A stretch of DNA of 30,838 nucleotides from Azolla pinnata (GCA_037176905.1 JBBBWG010031531.1:3106-33943), one strand, 5' to 3'. Positions 8,289-20,280 are shown, numbered from the stretch's first letter. The notes: a model not told the origin generated them from the letters alone. Numbers and translations: made by a program.

Positions 8289-11200
8289 ATGGCGAGGATG
8301 ATGCTCCGTCTGAGAAAGACCTTCTCTTCTGTTGCTCGACGTCAGGCAAGCACTGCCGTCTGCTTCCTCATTCAGCTTTTTTTTTTTTTTTTGAATTGAT
8401 AGATACTTCTTTTTTCCCCCTTTCTCTTTTGGTTTCGTGAAGGTTTTGATCACATGATCTTGATCCGTTCTTTGCAGGCTAGCACTCTCGTCATTGCGGA
8501 GCATGATGGGGTCTCGCTGAATCCAAGCTCTCTGAATGCTGTGGGAGCCGCTTGTTTGCTTGGAGATAAGTCTCCTATTTCCATCCTCTTGGCTGGATCA
8601 GAATCTTCAGCTCTTGAAACAGTTGCTAAGCAAGCATCCGACATCCACCCACGCATATCTCAGGTAGTCTCTTTTCCTTTAGTATTATTGCGCTTTGATA
8701 TATTGTGTACTGGTATCCTTTTATGTATTTTCGGTTACCCAAAAATAGATCCGCTAGATTTGATTCACCTTTGTACCGCAGATGCCCTTAACATGAAAGT
8801 GAGTGTTTGCATATTCTGCTCACTGCGTTAGGGATAAATAGCCGCGTTTAGGATTCTTTATACTTTAGGATTGAGATACATTAGTACATGCCTACTTGCT
8901 GGTTGTACCCAGCACCTATAACTTAGTAGTGTGGTTTCATATTTCGTGGGTATATGATTAAACGAGTTGAAGGGCTGCAGTTTGCTGAGATAGATGTATT
9001 GGGAAAAGGAAATAGCGTTTTAGCTGGGTGGTTTGCTAAGGTACAAATATTAGAAATGAGGATAGTGATAGGCAATAGGCACTTAAATGCATGCATTGTA
9101 TTTATATGATTGTCATTTGACATAGAATTCTGCCATACACATTTTGTACATGAAAAAAAATTGTATATAGAGATACACATCATATCCTATCCTTAAGAGG
9201 AACCATATGCCAGCTGAAGTGGCATGACGTTTAAGCCGTAGGGCTGTTATAACTAATGACGGTATTCTTTTTGAAAAAAAATATCCAGACATTTGCAGAG
9301 ATGGATGACGATGAATATGTGTTATGTGAGGCGGGGGCCTCTGTGTTGGCATTTCTTTATATTGCAGTATCTCATGAGAGGGGGGGCCTCGGTATTTACC
9401 TTCCCTTATCCTGGTTTATGTAATGTGTGATGAAGACATAAGTCTGGAAATGCCAAACGATGGAGATGATTTAGTGCCTAGATGAAATCTACTAGATGAC
9501 CAACACCCAAAATTCACTTTTAGACCATAGTCACATGAGACTAATCTTGAGATGAGGATGGGACCCCAAGTGTTGGAAAAGGAAAAGCAAATGGCAAAGT
9601 GTGAAGTTGCTGTCCTCAATAGGTAGGCTACTTTCATTTATCTTCTTGAACTGTGTGTAGTTGAGATTTTGAGTTCCGTAATTGGAGGGTGAAACAGAAA
9701 AAGTTGTTCTGTGGATTTATGGTTTCTATGCTTCTCGCTGTTGATGATTTGATATCTGGATGGGAAGCATGATAATATTTGTATCATTCATTTTCTGTGT
9801 ATGCATTGTGTGTCAATACAATGTCACTCTCTCCCTTGTTCATCCAAGATCCTTTGAATTTCCTCTCTCTCTCTCTCTCTTTCTCTGTTTAATTCTCTCC
9901 AGTTATGCTGACGTTGAAGAGATACGAGACAACCACATCCATGTATTATTCTTTGGTAGACATCCACATCAAGGAAAGGCAGAAAAGAAATGATACTGTG
10001 AATGTTTTGATATATATCTAGCCATGATGTGATTGATGTGATTGATGTTTCCATATAAATGTAAGTCGCCCTTCAACATTTTCTGAATGCCACATAGTCA
10101 TTACTTCATTGTCTTGCTGTGATATAGTGCGAAACGAAACGAACAGATTAACAATCACACTATCAGGTACTTGTTGCAGAATCTGAGAAACTAAAACATC
10201 CACTGGCAGAGGCTTGGGCAGAACTGATACAGTTGACACATTTGGAAAAGAAATTCTCTCATATAGTGGTAGCATCAAGCTCATTTGGGAAGAATGTGCT
10301 ACCCCGAGCGGCTGCCTTGTTGAATGTATCTCCTGTAACTGATGTTATAAGGATCATTGATAACCGGACCTTTGTGAGGTAAAAAACAATATTCTTCATA
10401 TTTCTCTTTAGATGTAACCTAGAATGTCAAATTTATCTTTGTTGGTGTTTTTTATTCAGTTTTGAGAATCATCTAGAAGTCATTTTTATCTCTTAGGTTT
10501 TTCGTGTTCTGGTATTCAGGCCCATCTATGCTGGAAATGCTCTTTCAACTGTAAGATACAAAGGCAATGCTCCATGTTTGCTGAGTATACGTCCAACATC
10601 TTTCTCACTAGAAAGACAGGAACTTACAAAATTATCGGCTCCAATTTCTTCATTGGATGTTCATAGTTTGGATTCAGGTGACAACCAGTTTTCATGTACT
10701 AGAGTTATGTGAAAATTTAATTTTTTTTGTACGATGACATCATCATGACATTGTAAAGCAGAATTATCCTTTTTAAACCTACTAAATGTTTTAAAACTAG
10801 CATGTTTGTGAAAATAGGGATTTTAAGAGCATTAACCTACTATATGGTCACTAAGGTTAAAAGCAGAAACTGTCCTCCATTTTATCCTGATTTCTAATTT
10901 TTCATGATGTGAGTTTTGACCTCAATAATCTTCAGTATTACTTTCATGACGCTAGTTAAGCATATGAGCTGGGCCCAGCTTATGATATATTTACATGCTG
11001 TTGAAAAGAATCTCAGAGAACTTTCTGCCTGCAACTTGTATTTTTAAAATGTAAAGCACAGTGTTTATGAATGAATAACTGATTTGTTGTGTGGCACCAG
11101 AGTCAGTTATAAACAGCTCTACTTGGTTGGGAGAAGTTTCTCAAGAAAGTGAGAGGCCAGATCTTGGCAGTGCGAAGGTTGTAATATCTGGAGGAAGAGC

Positions 11201-12458
11201 TCTGAAGAGTGCTGAGAACTTTAAAATGCTGGAAAAGCTTGCAGACAAATTGGGTGGCGCAGGTAGGCATGCTACGTATGCACATGCCTGCATATGTTAA
11301 TATGATAAGAGCGTCTTATAACCTTGAAAGGTACAGATTGATGATCTTGTTATTAATGGGAATATTCTATATGTAGTGGGTGCAACGAGGGCAGCTGTGG
11401 ATGCTGGATACGTTCCTAATGAACTACAAGTAAGCTTATAAAGTAGAAAGAAAAACTGTGATGGTCTTTGAAAATAATGGGGAGTCAAAAAGAAGTCTTT
11501 CAAAATCATGTGAGTCGTTGCACTATATTAATTTTTTGAAAGAATGGCCAAAATAAATATTTTCTTTCTTTGGAGATACCATCCTGCTAAACTGCACAAG
11601 GAAGTTATAATACTAAAAAGAAAAATCATTATGGTTCTAAAAAATGTTTGAAAACTGTGGTTCTGTTGACAAATTGTTGCATTATTTTCTCTGTTGACAC
11701 TGTTTTTTTTTTTTGAAATTATGTTCTTAAAGCACTACAAGTAAATTAATAAATTGAAATGATTTTTTTTTTGGAAAAATGGGGAGCTGAAACTCTTCCA
11801 AGATTGTGGTTCTTTTGACAAATTGTTTCACCGTAATCTTTTTTGCAAAGAATGGGCAAAAGATATTCATTTTGCTTTCAAAATTGCAGAACAATTTATT
11901 CTTCAATTGTGTGTTTTAGCCGAGGGTTCATGGATCCTACTTATTTTCTATTGAAGCACATCAAGTAATGTATATAATTTATATCCTACTCATAATTATT
12001 TCTAAGGTTGTCTGTGTGTCTTCAATTATAGGTTGGGCAAACAGGCAAGATTGTGGCCCCAGAGCTTTATATAGCCATTGGTGTATCTGGTGCAATTCAG
12101 CATCTTGCAGGGATGAAAGATTCTAAAGTGATTGTGGCTATCAACAAAGATGCCGATGCACCTATCTTTCAGGTCAATAAATTTTGGTACCCATTTTTTT
12201 AGGTTTAAGTGTTCGAGTTGATGTTCAACATAGGCCCACATTGAATTAACTCACATTTTCTTCCTCCAAATTATCTACTGTTTTACTCATTTTGAAGCTA
12301 AAATCAGTCATATTATGGGGTTTTCTAAGTTTTTACTGAATTTTAAAAAGAAAACATTCAATGATTGATTGCAGGTTGCAGATTACGGATTAGTTGGAGA
12401 TCTATTTGACATCGTTCCTGATTTGCTTTCAAAACTTCCCGAAAAGAATGTGCACTGA
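8289..12458 (+). CDS. ETFA: Electron transfer flavoprotein subunit alpha, mitochondrial
   Basis: Eight exons: 8289-8345, 8478-8663, 10167-10378, 10520-10677, 11101-11262, 11377-11429, 12032-12172, 12375-12458, giving 350 aa. All junctions keep frame. The protein forms the ETF heterodimer with ETF-beta in the mitochondrial matrix and binds FAD; it takes electrons from matrix dehydrogenases (in plants including isovaleryl-CoA and hydroxyglutarate dehydrogenases) and passes them to ETF:ubiquinone oxidoreductase. The N-terminus [18 protein letters not shown] is a basic presequence. The mature part starts [11 protein letters not shown], and [20 protein letters not shown] and RPIYAGNAL are family-typical. 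The C-terminal FAD domain has [40 protein letters not shown] and [17 protein letters not shown], which fit the ETF-alpha signature (residues 288-314). Length is close to the plant norm (about 360). Intron 1 appears to use a GC donor. Introns 2 (1503 nt) and 6 (602 nt) are the longest. Confidence 0.97.
8346..8477 (+). other. Intron 1 of ETFA, probable GC-AG intron
   Basis: The exon ends CGACGTCAG and the intron begins GCAAGC, a good match to the minority plant donor AG|GCAAGT. The acceptor is TTTGCAG|GCTAGC. The nearby GT at 8341 would create a stop after joining. The GT at 8358 (GCC|GTCTGC) keeps frame and adds four residues (ASTA) but is a weak donor. A run of about 15 T lies mid-intron. Confidence 0.6.
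8664..10166 (+). other. Intron 2 of ETFA
   Basis: This 1503-nt intron runs from CAG|GTAGTC to TATCAG|GTAC. It contains a TC microsatellite at about 9862-9884. The short open frames inside show no recognisable domain. I see no transposon ends. Confidence 0.85.
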
Positions 12459-14565
12459 AATTCTTCTCAAAACAACATGCTGATTATGTAAATTTATGGT
12501 GATTGATCCACCCTTGCAAATGTATGTAGTTTCTGTATAGTTGTCTCTTCATAAATGAAAATGCATAGTCTGTTGAAAAGGACAGAGTTGTATCACCACT
12601 GTATTCTCTGGTTATATATCAAGTAAGGTAAAATACATTTGAAGGTTTCAAGTCCCGAGAGTGAACTTTTGTAACGTTTCAGTGATCGATACGTAATTTC
12701 TTGATTCGATTTGGAAGAGGAAAGGATGTATGTTAGCGAAAGAAAACACATGGTTGTGTTTCCTGTTCTTATCAATACAAATGCAATTCCGTATGATTTC
12801 GGTAAGAAAATTCGCACCAGTATATATATAGACGGAGTTGGATTGGTGATGATGGATTATGGCTTGATATATCCGACATGAGCTGAAATGGAAAGCAATA
12901 TGATGCTAGATCTTTGCCGCATGTGGAAAATGGTAGTACCACACAATCACAGCCGTTGTGCTGTTGAGCTTTGATGCCAGAATCAGTCGATGCACTCGAG
13001 GGTAAGCAATATATCACCATATTTCAAGGATTGAAGATTGAAATAGCGCTCCAAATCGTTGTAACTTTTTCAATTGTTTGTCTTTCAAGAAGAATCATCA
13101 TCGAATGCCCCATGTGTTAGGATAAATGAGCCATTCGCACATCAGTTTCTGTTTGGAAAGAAAAGATGGCAAGCGTGATTCCAGTGCATTATTATATCTG
13201 ACAGCTTTCTTCAATGCCAGGTTTTCCCCTTTCAACAAATTGACCATTCCGACAGTCCAATAATTCTGATCAATGGCGCCTTACAACTATGCGCACCAAG
13301 CCGTTCCCGGATCCGAACAGATCTGGATCAACTATCCACACATCTTCTTAATGGGAATACCGAATCTTTGGAATCTTTGTCCTAATTAGGACAATTGCGA
13401 CGGAGAAAAACATCGATTTCTATTACATTTCTTTGTTAGTATGCTGTTTCTACTCCACACTTTGTTTTATATCGTGTAGATTGGAAGAATCATTCTTCTG
13501 CATAGTTTCTGTGATCAATGCTCACAGGACATCCTTTAAATCACTCATATTGAGTGACAAACGAAGCCTTGTGTTTCTAATTCTTTTCTGCTTTCACCCA
13601 CATAGTATGTACCATCTGGCACATTGTTTGCTTTCACAAAGCGCTTTGCTATGTCCTGAATGTATTTACTTGTTATGAGGATATGCGGAAGAACACGCCT
13701 AAACATTACCTGCAGCTTCATTACTTAATTGATTGACTTTAGATTACATCACTTAAATTGATTAACTTAATTGCTCCTTCAGAACAACTGATTCCACGAT
13801 ACAAGTTAAATTCCAAGACTGTATATTTAAATCAGTTACAATATAGCTGAGACAAGCTGTGGAGATGTTTTGAATCAGTTTCAAACCGTTGAAGCTTAGA
13901 AACTTATGGCAGATTAATTTGAGTGTTTGATTCCCTAGCAGAACAGCTTTTGGTTGCCAATATTTTGAAGCTGAAGCTCGCAGCTCACGAACAAGTAAGA
14001 TGTTTACAAAGAGGGACATTAGTAAGCAAGGGTTAAAGATTTGATCACGAGTATCATGATAGGCCGCAGTTCCAAGAGGTATAATTAGGGATTTCATGTA
14101 GGCTGATCAATGTAGTGTGAACAAGAATCTGTATGGTGCTAATTCTGATGATCTAGTATAATCAGATTGTTTATGCAGGCATTAATCATGTCCAAGATGA
14201 AGCTAGATAGACCAAAATTATGGCTTGCAGCCAAATCTGATCATATGAATAGAGATAGATAGATACAGATCAGACCAGTACCTTGCTGCATCAAGATGCA
14301 GCTTTGTGATGAAGTTTTTCAAGGTTTTAGGGTTGTTTCAGCCTTGTAAATCATGACCTGATCATGTGTAACATACTGTTGCAGCTGCAGCTGAGGTTTT
14401 TTTGAGGGTTTTTTCTTTCTTTCTTTCTTTCTTTCTTTGCAGAGTTGGAGGAAGCAACTGGAAAGCAGAGGCTAATATAAAGCTTGATGAATCATGGATC
14501 ATCAACCAGGGCATGAAAATGATCATATAATCATTTACAATGTTGATCACAAATGCAGTGTATCC
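12459..14565. other. Intergenic spacer, no gene seen
   Basis: This stretch starts with the ETFA 3' end. The longest frame, minus strand 14097-13762 (111 codons), has no recognisable motif or exon signals. A TTTC microsatellite lies at 14411-14438. Much of the right half should be 3' flank of the minus-strand HD-Zip gene. Confidence 0.6.
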
Positions 14566-14630
14566 TGAACCCTAAACCCTAACCCCTAAACCCTAAACCC
14601 TGAACCCTGAACTCTAAAGCCCAAACCTAA
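14566..14630. repeat. Degenerate telomere-like array (CCCTAAA)
   Basis: Six to eight consecutive units of CCCTAAA type occur with errors: GAACCCTAAACCCTAACCCC, then TAAACCCTAAACCCTGAACC, ending in AACTCTAAAGCCCAAACCTA. It lies about 95 bp beyond the stop codon of the HD-Zip gene and may be inside its 3' UTR or terminator. Confidence 0.8.
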
Positions 14631-14724
14631 GCTATATATATGTATATATTATGCAATATAGTTTACATGCATGTTCTGACCCAGAATTGGATCAGGATCA
14701 ATATTCAGCATCCATGAGACCTCA

Positions 14725-17700
14725 TCAATGCTGCTGCAAGCGCTCGATGCACGCAGCACACATCGCCAGAGTTGCGGCAGGCATTAGCCGATCGATGTAA
14801 TTAGCTGGTGATTTGATGCTATTACCACTAATTATGCTACTATCTTTAGTGCAGCTGAGGCTTAATATACCGGCAGCATTCCGATGAGCTGATAGCGGCG
14901 ATATTGTCGATGATGCAGCTGTTGCAGCGATCGTAGCTTGACTAACCTTCTTCGGCATTATGTTGATTGCCCTCAATTCCGACGCCTCCTTCTGCAGGCG
15001 CCTGTTCTCCCTCATCAACGACATGCAATATTGCTTCAGCATCTCGCAATCCACCTCCGTCTGCTTCAGCTTCGTCCTGATCGAACAGCAATATAAAAAA
15101 TTAGCACCCACGAAAAACGATCCGCAAGCACGAAACGCGAATTTACAAAATGCTCCATATTTTTTTGTTTTAGCATGAATATATGGAATGGATCTCGATG
15201 CCGGCGACGTCACGAATTCGTGCCGATGTGCATGTATAATCATCAATGTAACTAACTATATTCGTGCGATTTTCAGCAACGCCGATCCAAACTTGGATCG
15301 AATGGATCGCATCTGTGCAGGGCTAAATATCATTGGGTGTTTCAATGCCTGTTGGTTGAAGAAAACATACGGATATATTGTCAAATATGTTTAACTTGTA
15401 CACTGCATTGCAATCTGATCTTAGATTATGACATTTCATGTAAATAATCCTCGAGATCGCACATCGACGCTGGAAACTAATCATTCCATCCATCCAAATA
15501 ACTTTGGATCGACACCCAATGCATTGAAATACATTGCAAATGTCATCATTGGGAACAACATTGCAGTGCCTACACATCCATGCAGCAAAGGGAGGTTTCA
15601 CCAATATATAATCTAAACCCTAATTCTCAATTGATCCCGAATATTGAGCCCGCTAATCACGGCCAGTAGGTCACAGTAGTAGAAGCATGAAAACAAAAAG
15701 CTGCAAAAATACGGCATAGTTTTTCGAATAGGGTACTAGTTAAGATAGATCGTGCGGGTAATCATTGTATAGATTAATGCATGATTAAGGCAGTTCAGAT
15801 ATATAATGCATTTTTAACTGAAAACCCTGTTCAAGCTACACAAACCATGTCTGTAATCATAATTATGCTCTAACTAAAATCGGAGTTCCAGAGTACTACT
15901 ATTTGTTTTCAAAGAATACATCCTATTTGGAAATAACAGAAGCCACTATTCTAGTTTTAAGGTTTCCACATGTTTGCTTTTAACACGGCCAGCAACCCAT
16001 TTATCTGTTCATAGTGGTGATCCTAGTTCTTATCTAAGAACATTACATATATGAGCTGATTGAGTCCCAGTGACAGATATCTGCTGTGGATCAAACCTCT
16101 CTGCATTGCATGCACATGTAGATTTGTAAGCATGAGGGAATGAATGTATGATTCTGGATAGACTTGCAGTACACTCGTGCAAATGCATATGAATGCATAA
16201 CTGTATATTGTACATCTGCATGTGTGTGTGTGTGTGTGTGTTTGATCAATGCATGTGTACCTGGCTCTCCTGTTCTGGAACCATACTTCAACTTGTCGCG
16301 ATTGCAGATTCAAATGTTTGGCGAGCTCATTCTTTTGCTTCTGGTAATTAAGGAACAAAACAATAATCAAAATTGGAGACTTTGAAGGTTTGCGAGGAGC
16401 GATTCACAGTTCTCACATGATCCATCATCATATTGAGAACCTTGCAGAAATCTACCTAAATCCAAAAGAACCTAATTAAAAGCCCTAAAATTCAGAACCT
16501 TAAACCCTTGCATAGATTAAAAAGCACAAGCCCTATCCCAAAAACATGATAAAATCCTAATCCTAAGACTAATTTCCATATTAAGCTCTTTGGCCAACAA
16601 TACATCCCTAATCACATCCTAATGCATATCATATCACACAAACTCTCCAAGCCCCCACAATGCACAGATTGTAACCTCATATACATAAATTAACATAAAC
16701 ACACTAGAACCTAACTTCCAATCCGTGAATCTGCAGTGCCTTAGTGCATAAAAACTAGACTCATCCACTACCAAGAAAGCGCATAACACAAATCCGAACC
16801 CTAACTCCATTAACCATGAACATGTTTCTCGATCAGACTCCATGATGATCGACAAACCATGGCATGATATCTTAGCCATGTTTTATCCTGAAAACCCGAG
16901 CAAGCCAGAGTCTGATGATCAGTCGATGGGTTAATAAGCTTAAATCATGGAATCAATAAGCTGTACATTTGAGGAGAATTAGAAAGCATGAAGCAAGCAC
17001 TATACCAGATTCAAGGTGCTCCCAGCTTTGAAGCTTTCCTCGAGAAGGGCCGATTGCTCTTTAGTCAGCCTCAGTTTCTTCGGGCGGGATCTTCTGCTGC
17101 TCCATGGCATATCAAGATCCTTGGCATTTCCTCTCAATATTTTGGTATCAGATTCGAGTACATGTTTCGATCCCATGATCCTTTGTATAATATGCTGATG
17201 ATCAGGACTGGTCTCGAATACCATCGATCGAGTCTTTTGAAGAAGATCCCGGTCTTCAGTTTGATTCCTGTTCCGAGTCTCGATCAGATCGGCCGCAGCT
17301 GAATTCACCATGTTCTGGTAAAACCCACCTCGCAGGCTTCGATCTTCACTTGTAATATAGAGAATGTCCGATACTATTTTGCTCTGACTTGATCCATTTC
17401 CATTTCCATCTCTGCTTCTTCCACTGATGGATTCCATCTTTTCTGCATCCTGTGTATTATCATTTGCTCTAGAATCGCCATTCCCATGCCTCATCCGGGT
17501 CTCGGTATGGATATAGTTCATGGGAGCTAATTCCGATACCACTTCTGGCTGTGCAGTCTTTAGCTGGATCAATGGCCTTGTGGACAGATCTTGATGTTGA
17601 TGATTCAGATGTGGATCAGATGATGTATTGATCTCCAGAGGCTTTCGGCTCAGCAGCTTTCTGAGCCACTCTCGGTCGAGCTTCCATGGATCCTTGGACG

Positions 17701-18103
17701 CGCAATCTTCCGTTCTTTGATCTTCATCTCTATTCCGCTTTCGCTTACACTCCGTTCCTGGCTCAAAAATCGCAGAAAACCAGGGGCGTTCACCGCCCAT
17801 CCTTGCCTTTCCTTCTTCTTCTCCTTCTTGATCTTCTCCTGCTCCTTCAGCTCCTCCTTCTCCTTCTTGATCTTCTCCTCCTCCTCCTTCTTCTCCTTCT
17901 TCTCTTCCTTCTTCTTCTCTGGCAGCAGCTGCGGCATGAGGCTTGAAGTTCATATCAATCCCTCTGACGCCGCTCTGCAGTCCCAAGCTATGGTGAAGAT
18001 GAGAACTAGGGTTGATTGGCATTGCCGAGAACCATGAAGGATGCATGAAGCTGCTCTTATCGAGCCCCTGTTTGGGTATGGAACTTGGGCAGCAAAGAAA
18101 CAC
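14725..18103 (-). CDS. Class II homeodomain-leucine zipper transcription factor
   Basis: Three exons: 18103-17006, 16340-16261 and 15076-14725, giving 509 aa. The homeodomain spans about residues 340-397: [17 protein letters not shown], then [21 protein letters not shown] and [11 protein letters not shown] (W386, F387, N389). It is split by introns after STLNL and within the last R of RRAR, the usual class II positions. The zipper follows directly ([17 protein letters not shown]), with leucines at 406, 413, 420 and 427. After the zipper, class II proteins carry CPSCE; here the C-terminus has [13 protein letters not shown], keeping two cysteines (C499, C502) but changing the core. The N-terminus has HHSLGLQSG, at best a weak remnant of an LxLxL repression motif, then an Ala stretch and a Glu/Gly/Lys-rich stretch. 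It is a nuclear regulator; class II members bind CAAT(G/C)ATTG and act in auxin and shade responses. It is longer than typical angiosperm members (about 280-350). A start downstream of 18103 is possible. Confidence 0.93.
15077..16260 (-). other. Intron 2 of the HD-Zip II gene
   Basis: This 1184-nt intron runs between GCCAG|GTACAC and GATCAG|GACG on the minus strand. It contains a TG/CA microsatellite at 16219-16241. No other feature was recognised. Confidence 0.85.
16341..17005 (-). other. Intron 1 of the HD-Zip II gene
   Basis: This 665-nt intron interrupts the homeodomain, from AATCTG|GTATAG to TTACCAG|AAGC on the minus strand. It is A/T-rich with several CCCTAA-like words but no ordered array. 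Confidence 0.85.
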
Positions 18104-18132
18104 ACCTCAGGGATCAGAATCAGAGACTGAAT

Positions 18133-18162
18133 CTATCTATGCACAGGAATACAGATTTCCAT
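18133..18162 (-). CDS. Upstream ORF in the HD-Zip II leader
   Basis: Nine codons (MEICIPVHR) plus TAG lie between the TATA box and the main ATG at 18103, in the context GTCCATGG, which has G at +4. If transcription starts about 30 nt after the TATA box, this is the first ATG in the message. A translational damping role is possible; nothing in the sequence proves it. Confidence 0.4.
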   Translation of the reverse strand: MEICIPVHR

Positions 18163-18220
18163 GGACAAGCTCGGACTGGAGCCTTCTGTGGGAAGGGAAG
18201 CGAAGACTGATCAGAAAGGG

Positions 18221-18230
18221 TATCTATATA
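18221..18230 (-). promoter_or_regulatory. TATA box of the HD-Zip II gene
   Basis: Minus-strand GTATATAGATACCC, with core TATATAGATA, lies about 118 bp upstream of ATG 18103. It supports a start near 18195 and places the main ATG in the first exon. Confidence 0.55.
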
Positions 18231-18244
18231 CTTTGTTGCCCCTT

Positions 18245-18253
18245 CAATGATTG
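18245..18253. promoter_or_regulatory. CAATGATTG, HD-Zip class II binding site
   Basis: This is an exact match to the palindromic CAAT(G/C)ATTG element selected by HD-Zip II proteins, extended here to TTCAATGATTGAA. It lies 14 bp upstream of the TATA box of the HD-Zip II gene itself. Class II genes such as ATHB-2 are known to repress their own promoters, so autoregulation is a reasonable inference. Confidence 0.5.
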
Positions 18254-18254
18254 A

Positions 18255-20280
18255 ATGAAGAAAAGGACTGATCCAGATGATGATGATGGTGATGGTGGTG
18301 GTGGTGGTGGTGGTGATGGTGATGGTGATGGTGGTGGTGATGGTGATGGTGATGGTGATGGTGATGGTGATGGTGATGATGGTGGTGATGGTGATGGTGA
18401 TGGTGGTGGTGGTGGTGATGGTGATGGTTATGGTGATGGTGGTGGTGGTGGTGGTGGTGGTGATGGTGGTGGTGATGGTGATGGTGGTGGTGATAATGGT
18501 GTTCTGATGATGGTGGTGGTGATGATGGTGCTCTGATGATGGTGATGGTGATGGTGGTGGTGATAGTGATGGTGATGGTGATGGTGATGATGGTGTTCTG
18601 ATGATGGTGATGGTTGATAGTGGTGGTGATGATCGTGCTCTGATGATGGTGATGGTGATGGTAATGGTAGTGCTCTGATGATGGTGATGGTGATGGTGGT
18701 GCTCTGATGATGGTGATGGTGATGGTGATGGTGATGATGGTGGTCTGATGATGGTGATGGTGATGGTGATGATGTTGTTCTGATGATGTGATGATGATGG
18801 TGATGGTGGTGATGGTGCTCTGATGATGGTGATTGTGATGGTGATGGTGATGGTGATGATGGTGATTGTGATGGTGATGGTGATGGTGATGGTGGTGGTG
18901 ATGGTGATGCTCTGATGATGGTGATGGTCATGGTGATGATGGTGATCGTAGGATGGTGATGATGCGATCTAATGATGGTAATGGTGGTGATGGTGATGGT
19001 GATGATGGTGATTGTGATGGTGATGGTGATGATGGTGATTGTGATGGTGATGGTGATGGTGATGATGGTGTTCTGATGATGGTGATAGTGATGGTGGTGG
19101 TGATGATGGTGATGGTGATGGTGATGATGGTGATTGTGATGGTGATGGTGATGGTGATGATGGTGTTCTGATGATGGTGATAGTGATGGTGGTGGTGATG
19201 ATGGTGATGGTGATGGTGATGATGGTGTTCTGATGATGGTGATGGTGGTGATGGTGGTGATGGTGCTCTGATGATGGTGATGGTGGGATGGTGATGATGC
19301 GGTCTAATGATGGTGATGATGGGATGGTGATGATGTGGTCTAATGATGGTGCTCTGATGATGGTGATGGTGATGGTGATGGTGATGGCGATGATGGTGCT
19401 CTGATGATGGTGATAGTAGGATGGTGATGATGTGGTCGAATGATGGTGATGGTGGGATGGTGATGATGTGGTCTGATGATGGTGAGTGGTGGTGGTGGTG
19501 ATGGTGATGATGGGGTCTGATGATGGTGATGGTGGTGAACTGATGGTTGTGGTGGTGGTGATGGTGATGATAGTGGTGGATCATGGTGATGGTGATTGAT
19601 GATGTTGATACTGATGGTGGTGGTGGTGATGGTGATGATGGTGATGGTGATGGCAGTGATGGGACAGCAGTGCTGATGGGGGTGGTGGTGATGGTGATGA
19701 TGGTGATGGTGGTAATGGTGGATCATGGTGATGGTGATGATGGTGGATCATGGTGATGGGTTGGTGATGATGGTGGTGCATCGTGGTCATGGTGATGATG
19801 GGTGCGCATGATGCATCATCATGATGGTGCCGCATGGCCTGGTCATAGTGGCTCGTGATTATGATGCGCAATGATGTGCGTGATGCAATGCGATGGTTTG
19901 GCGGTCATGGGTACATACCGGCAAGGATGATGACAATGATGGTGGTGAATGATGGCGATCGTGGTGATGCTGATAATGATGATGATCGTGACGGTGAATG
20001 ATGGCTGTCATCGCAAGGGATGATGATGATGGTGGATGATGACGACTGCGGTGGCGAATGATGGTGGTCATCGCAAGGATGATGATGACGGTGAATGATG
20101 ATGAATGATGGTGGCCATGGTGATTGCGATGATCGATGATGGTGGTCATGGTGATGCTGGCAATGATGAGGATGGCAATGGTTTATGATGCTGGCAATGA
20201 TGATGATGGTGATGGCGAATGATGATGGTCATGGAGATGCTGGCAGTATGATGATGGTGCTGCTGCTGGCGATGATGTGC
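18255..20280. repeat. 2-kb GGTGAT/GATGAT compound satellite
   Basis: The plus strand is built from GGTGAT, GGTGGT and GATGAT words, with a recurrent longer phrase GTGCTCTGATGATGGTGATG or GTGTTCTGATGATGGTGATG. The stretch 18275-18503 contains no C at all. Order decays to the right: from about 19800 words such as ATGGCGAATGATG and CATCGCAAGGATGATG with more C appear. Open frames in all three registers are Gly-Asp, Met-Val or His-Pro repeats and are not genes. Confidence 0.95.

Noticed and set aside
13762-14097. 111-codon minus-strand frame
   Set aside because: No recognisable domain, no exon signals, AT-rich spacer composition.
18255-20149. Gly-Asp, Met-Val and His-Pro rich long frames on both strands
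   Set aside because: Stop-free because of the GGTGAT repeat; no start context, no splice logic, no conserved domain.
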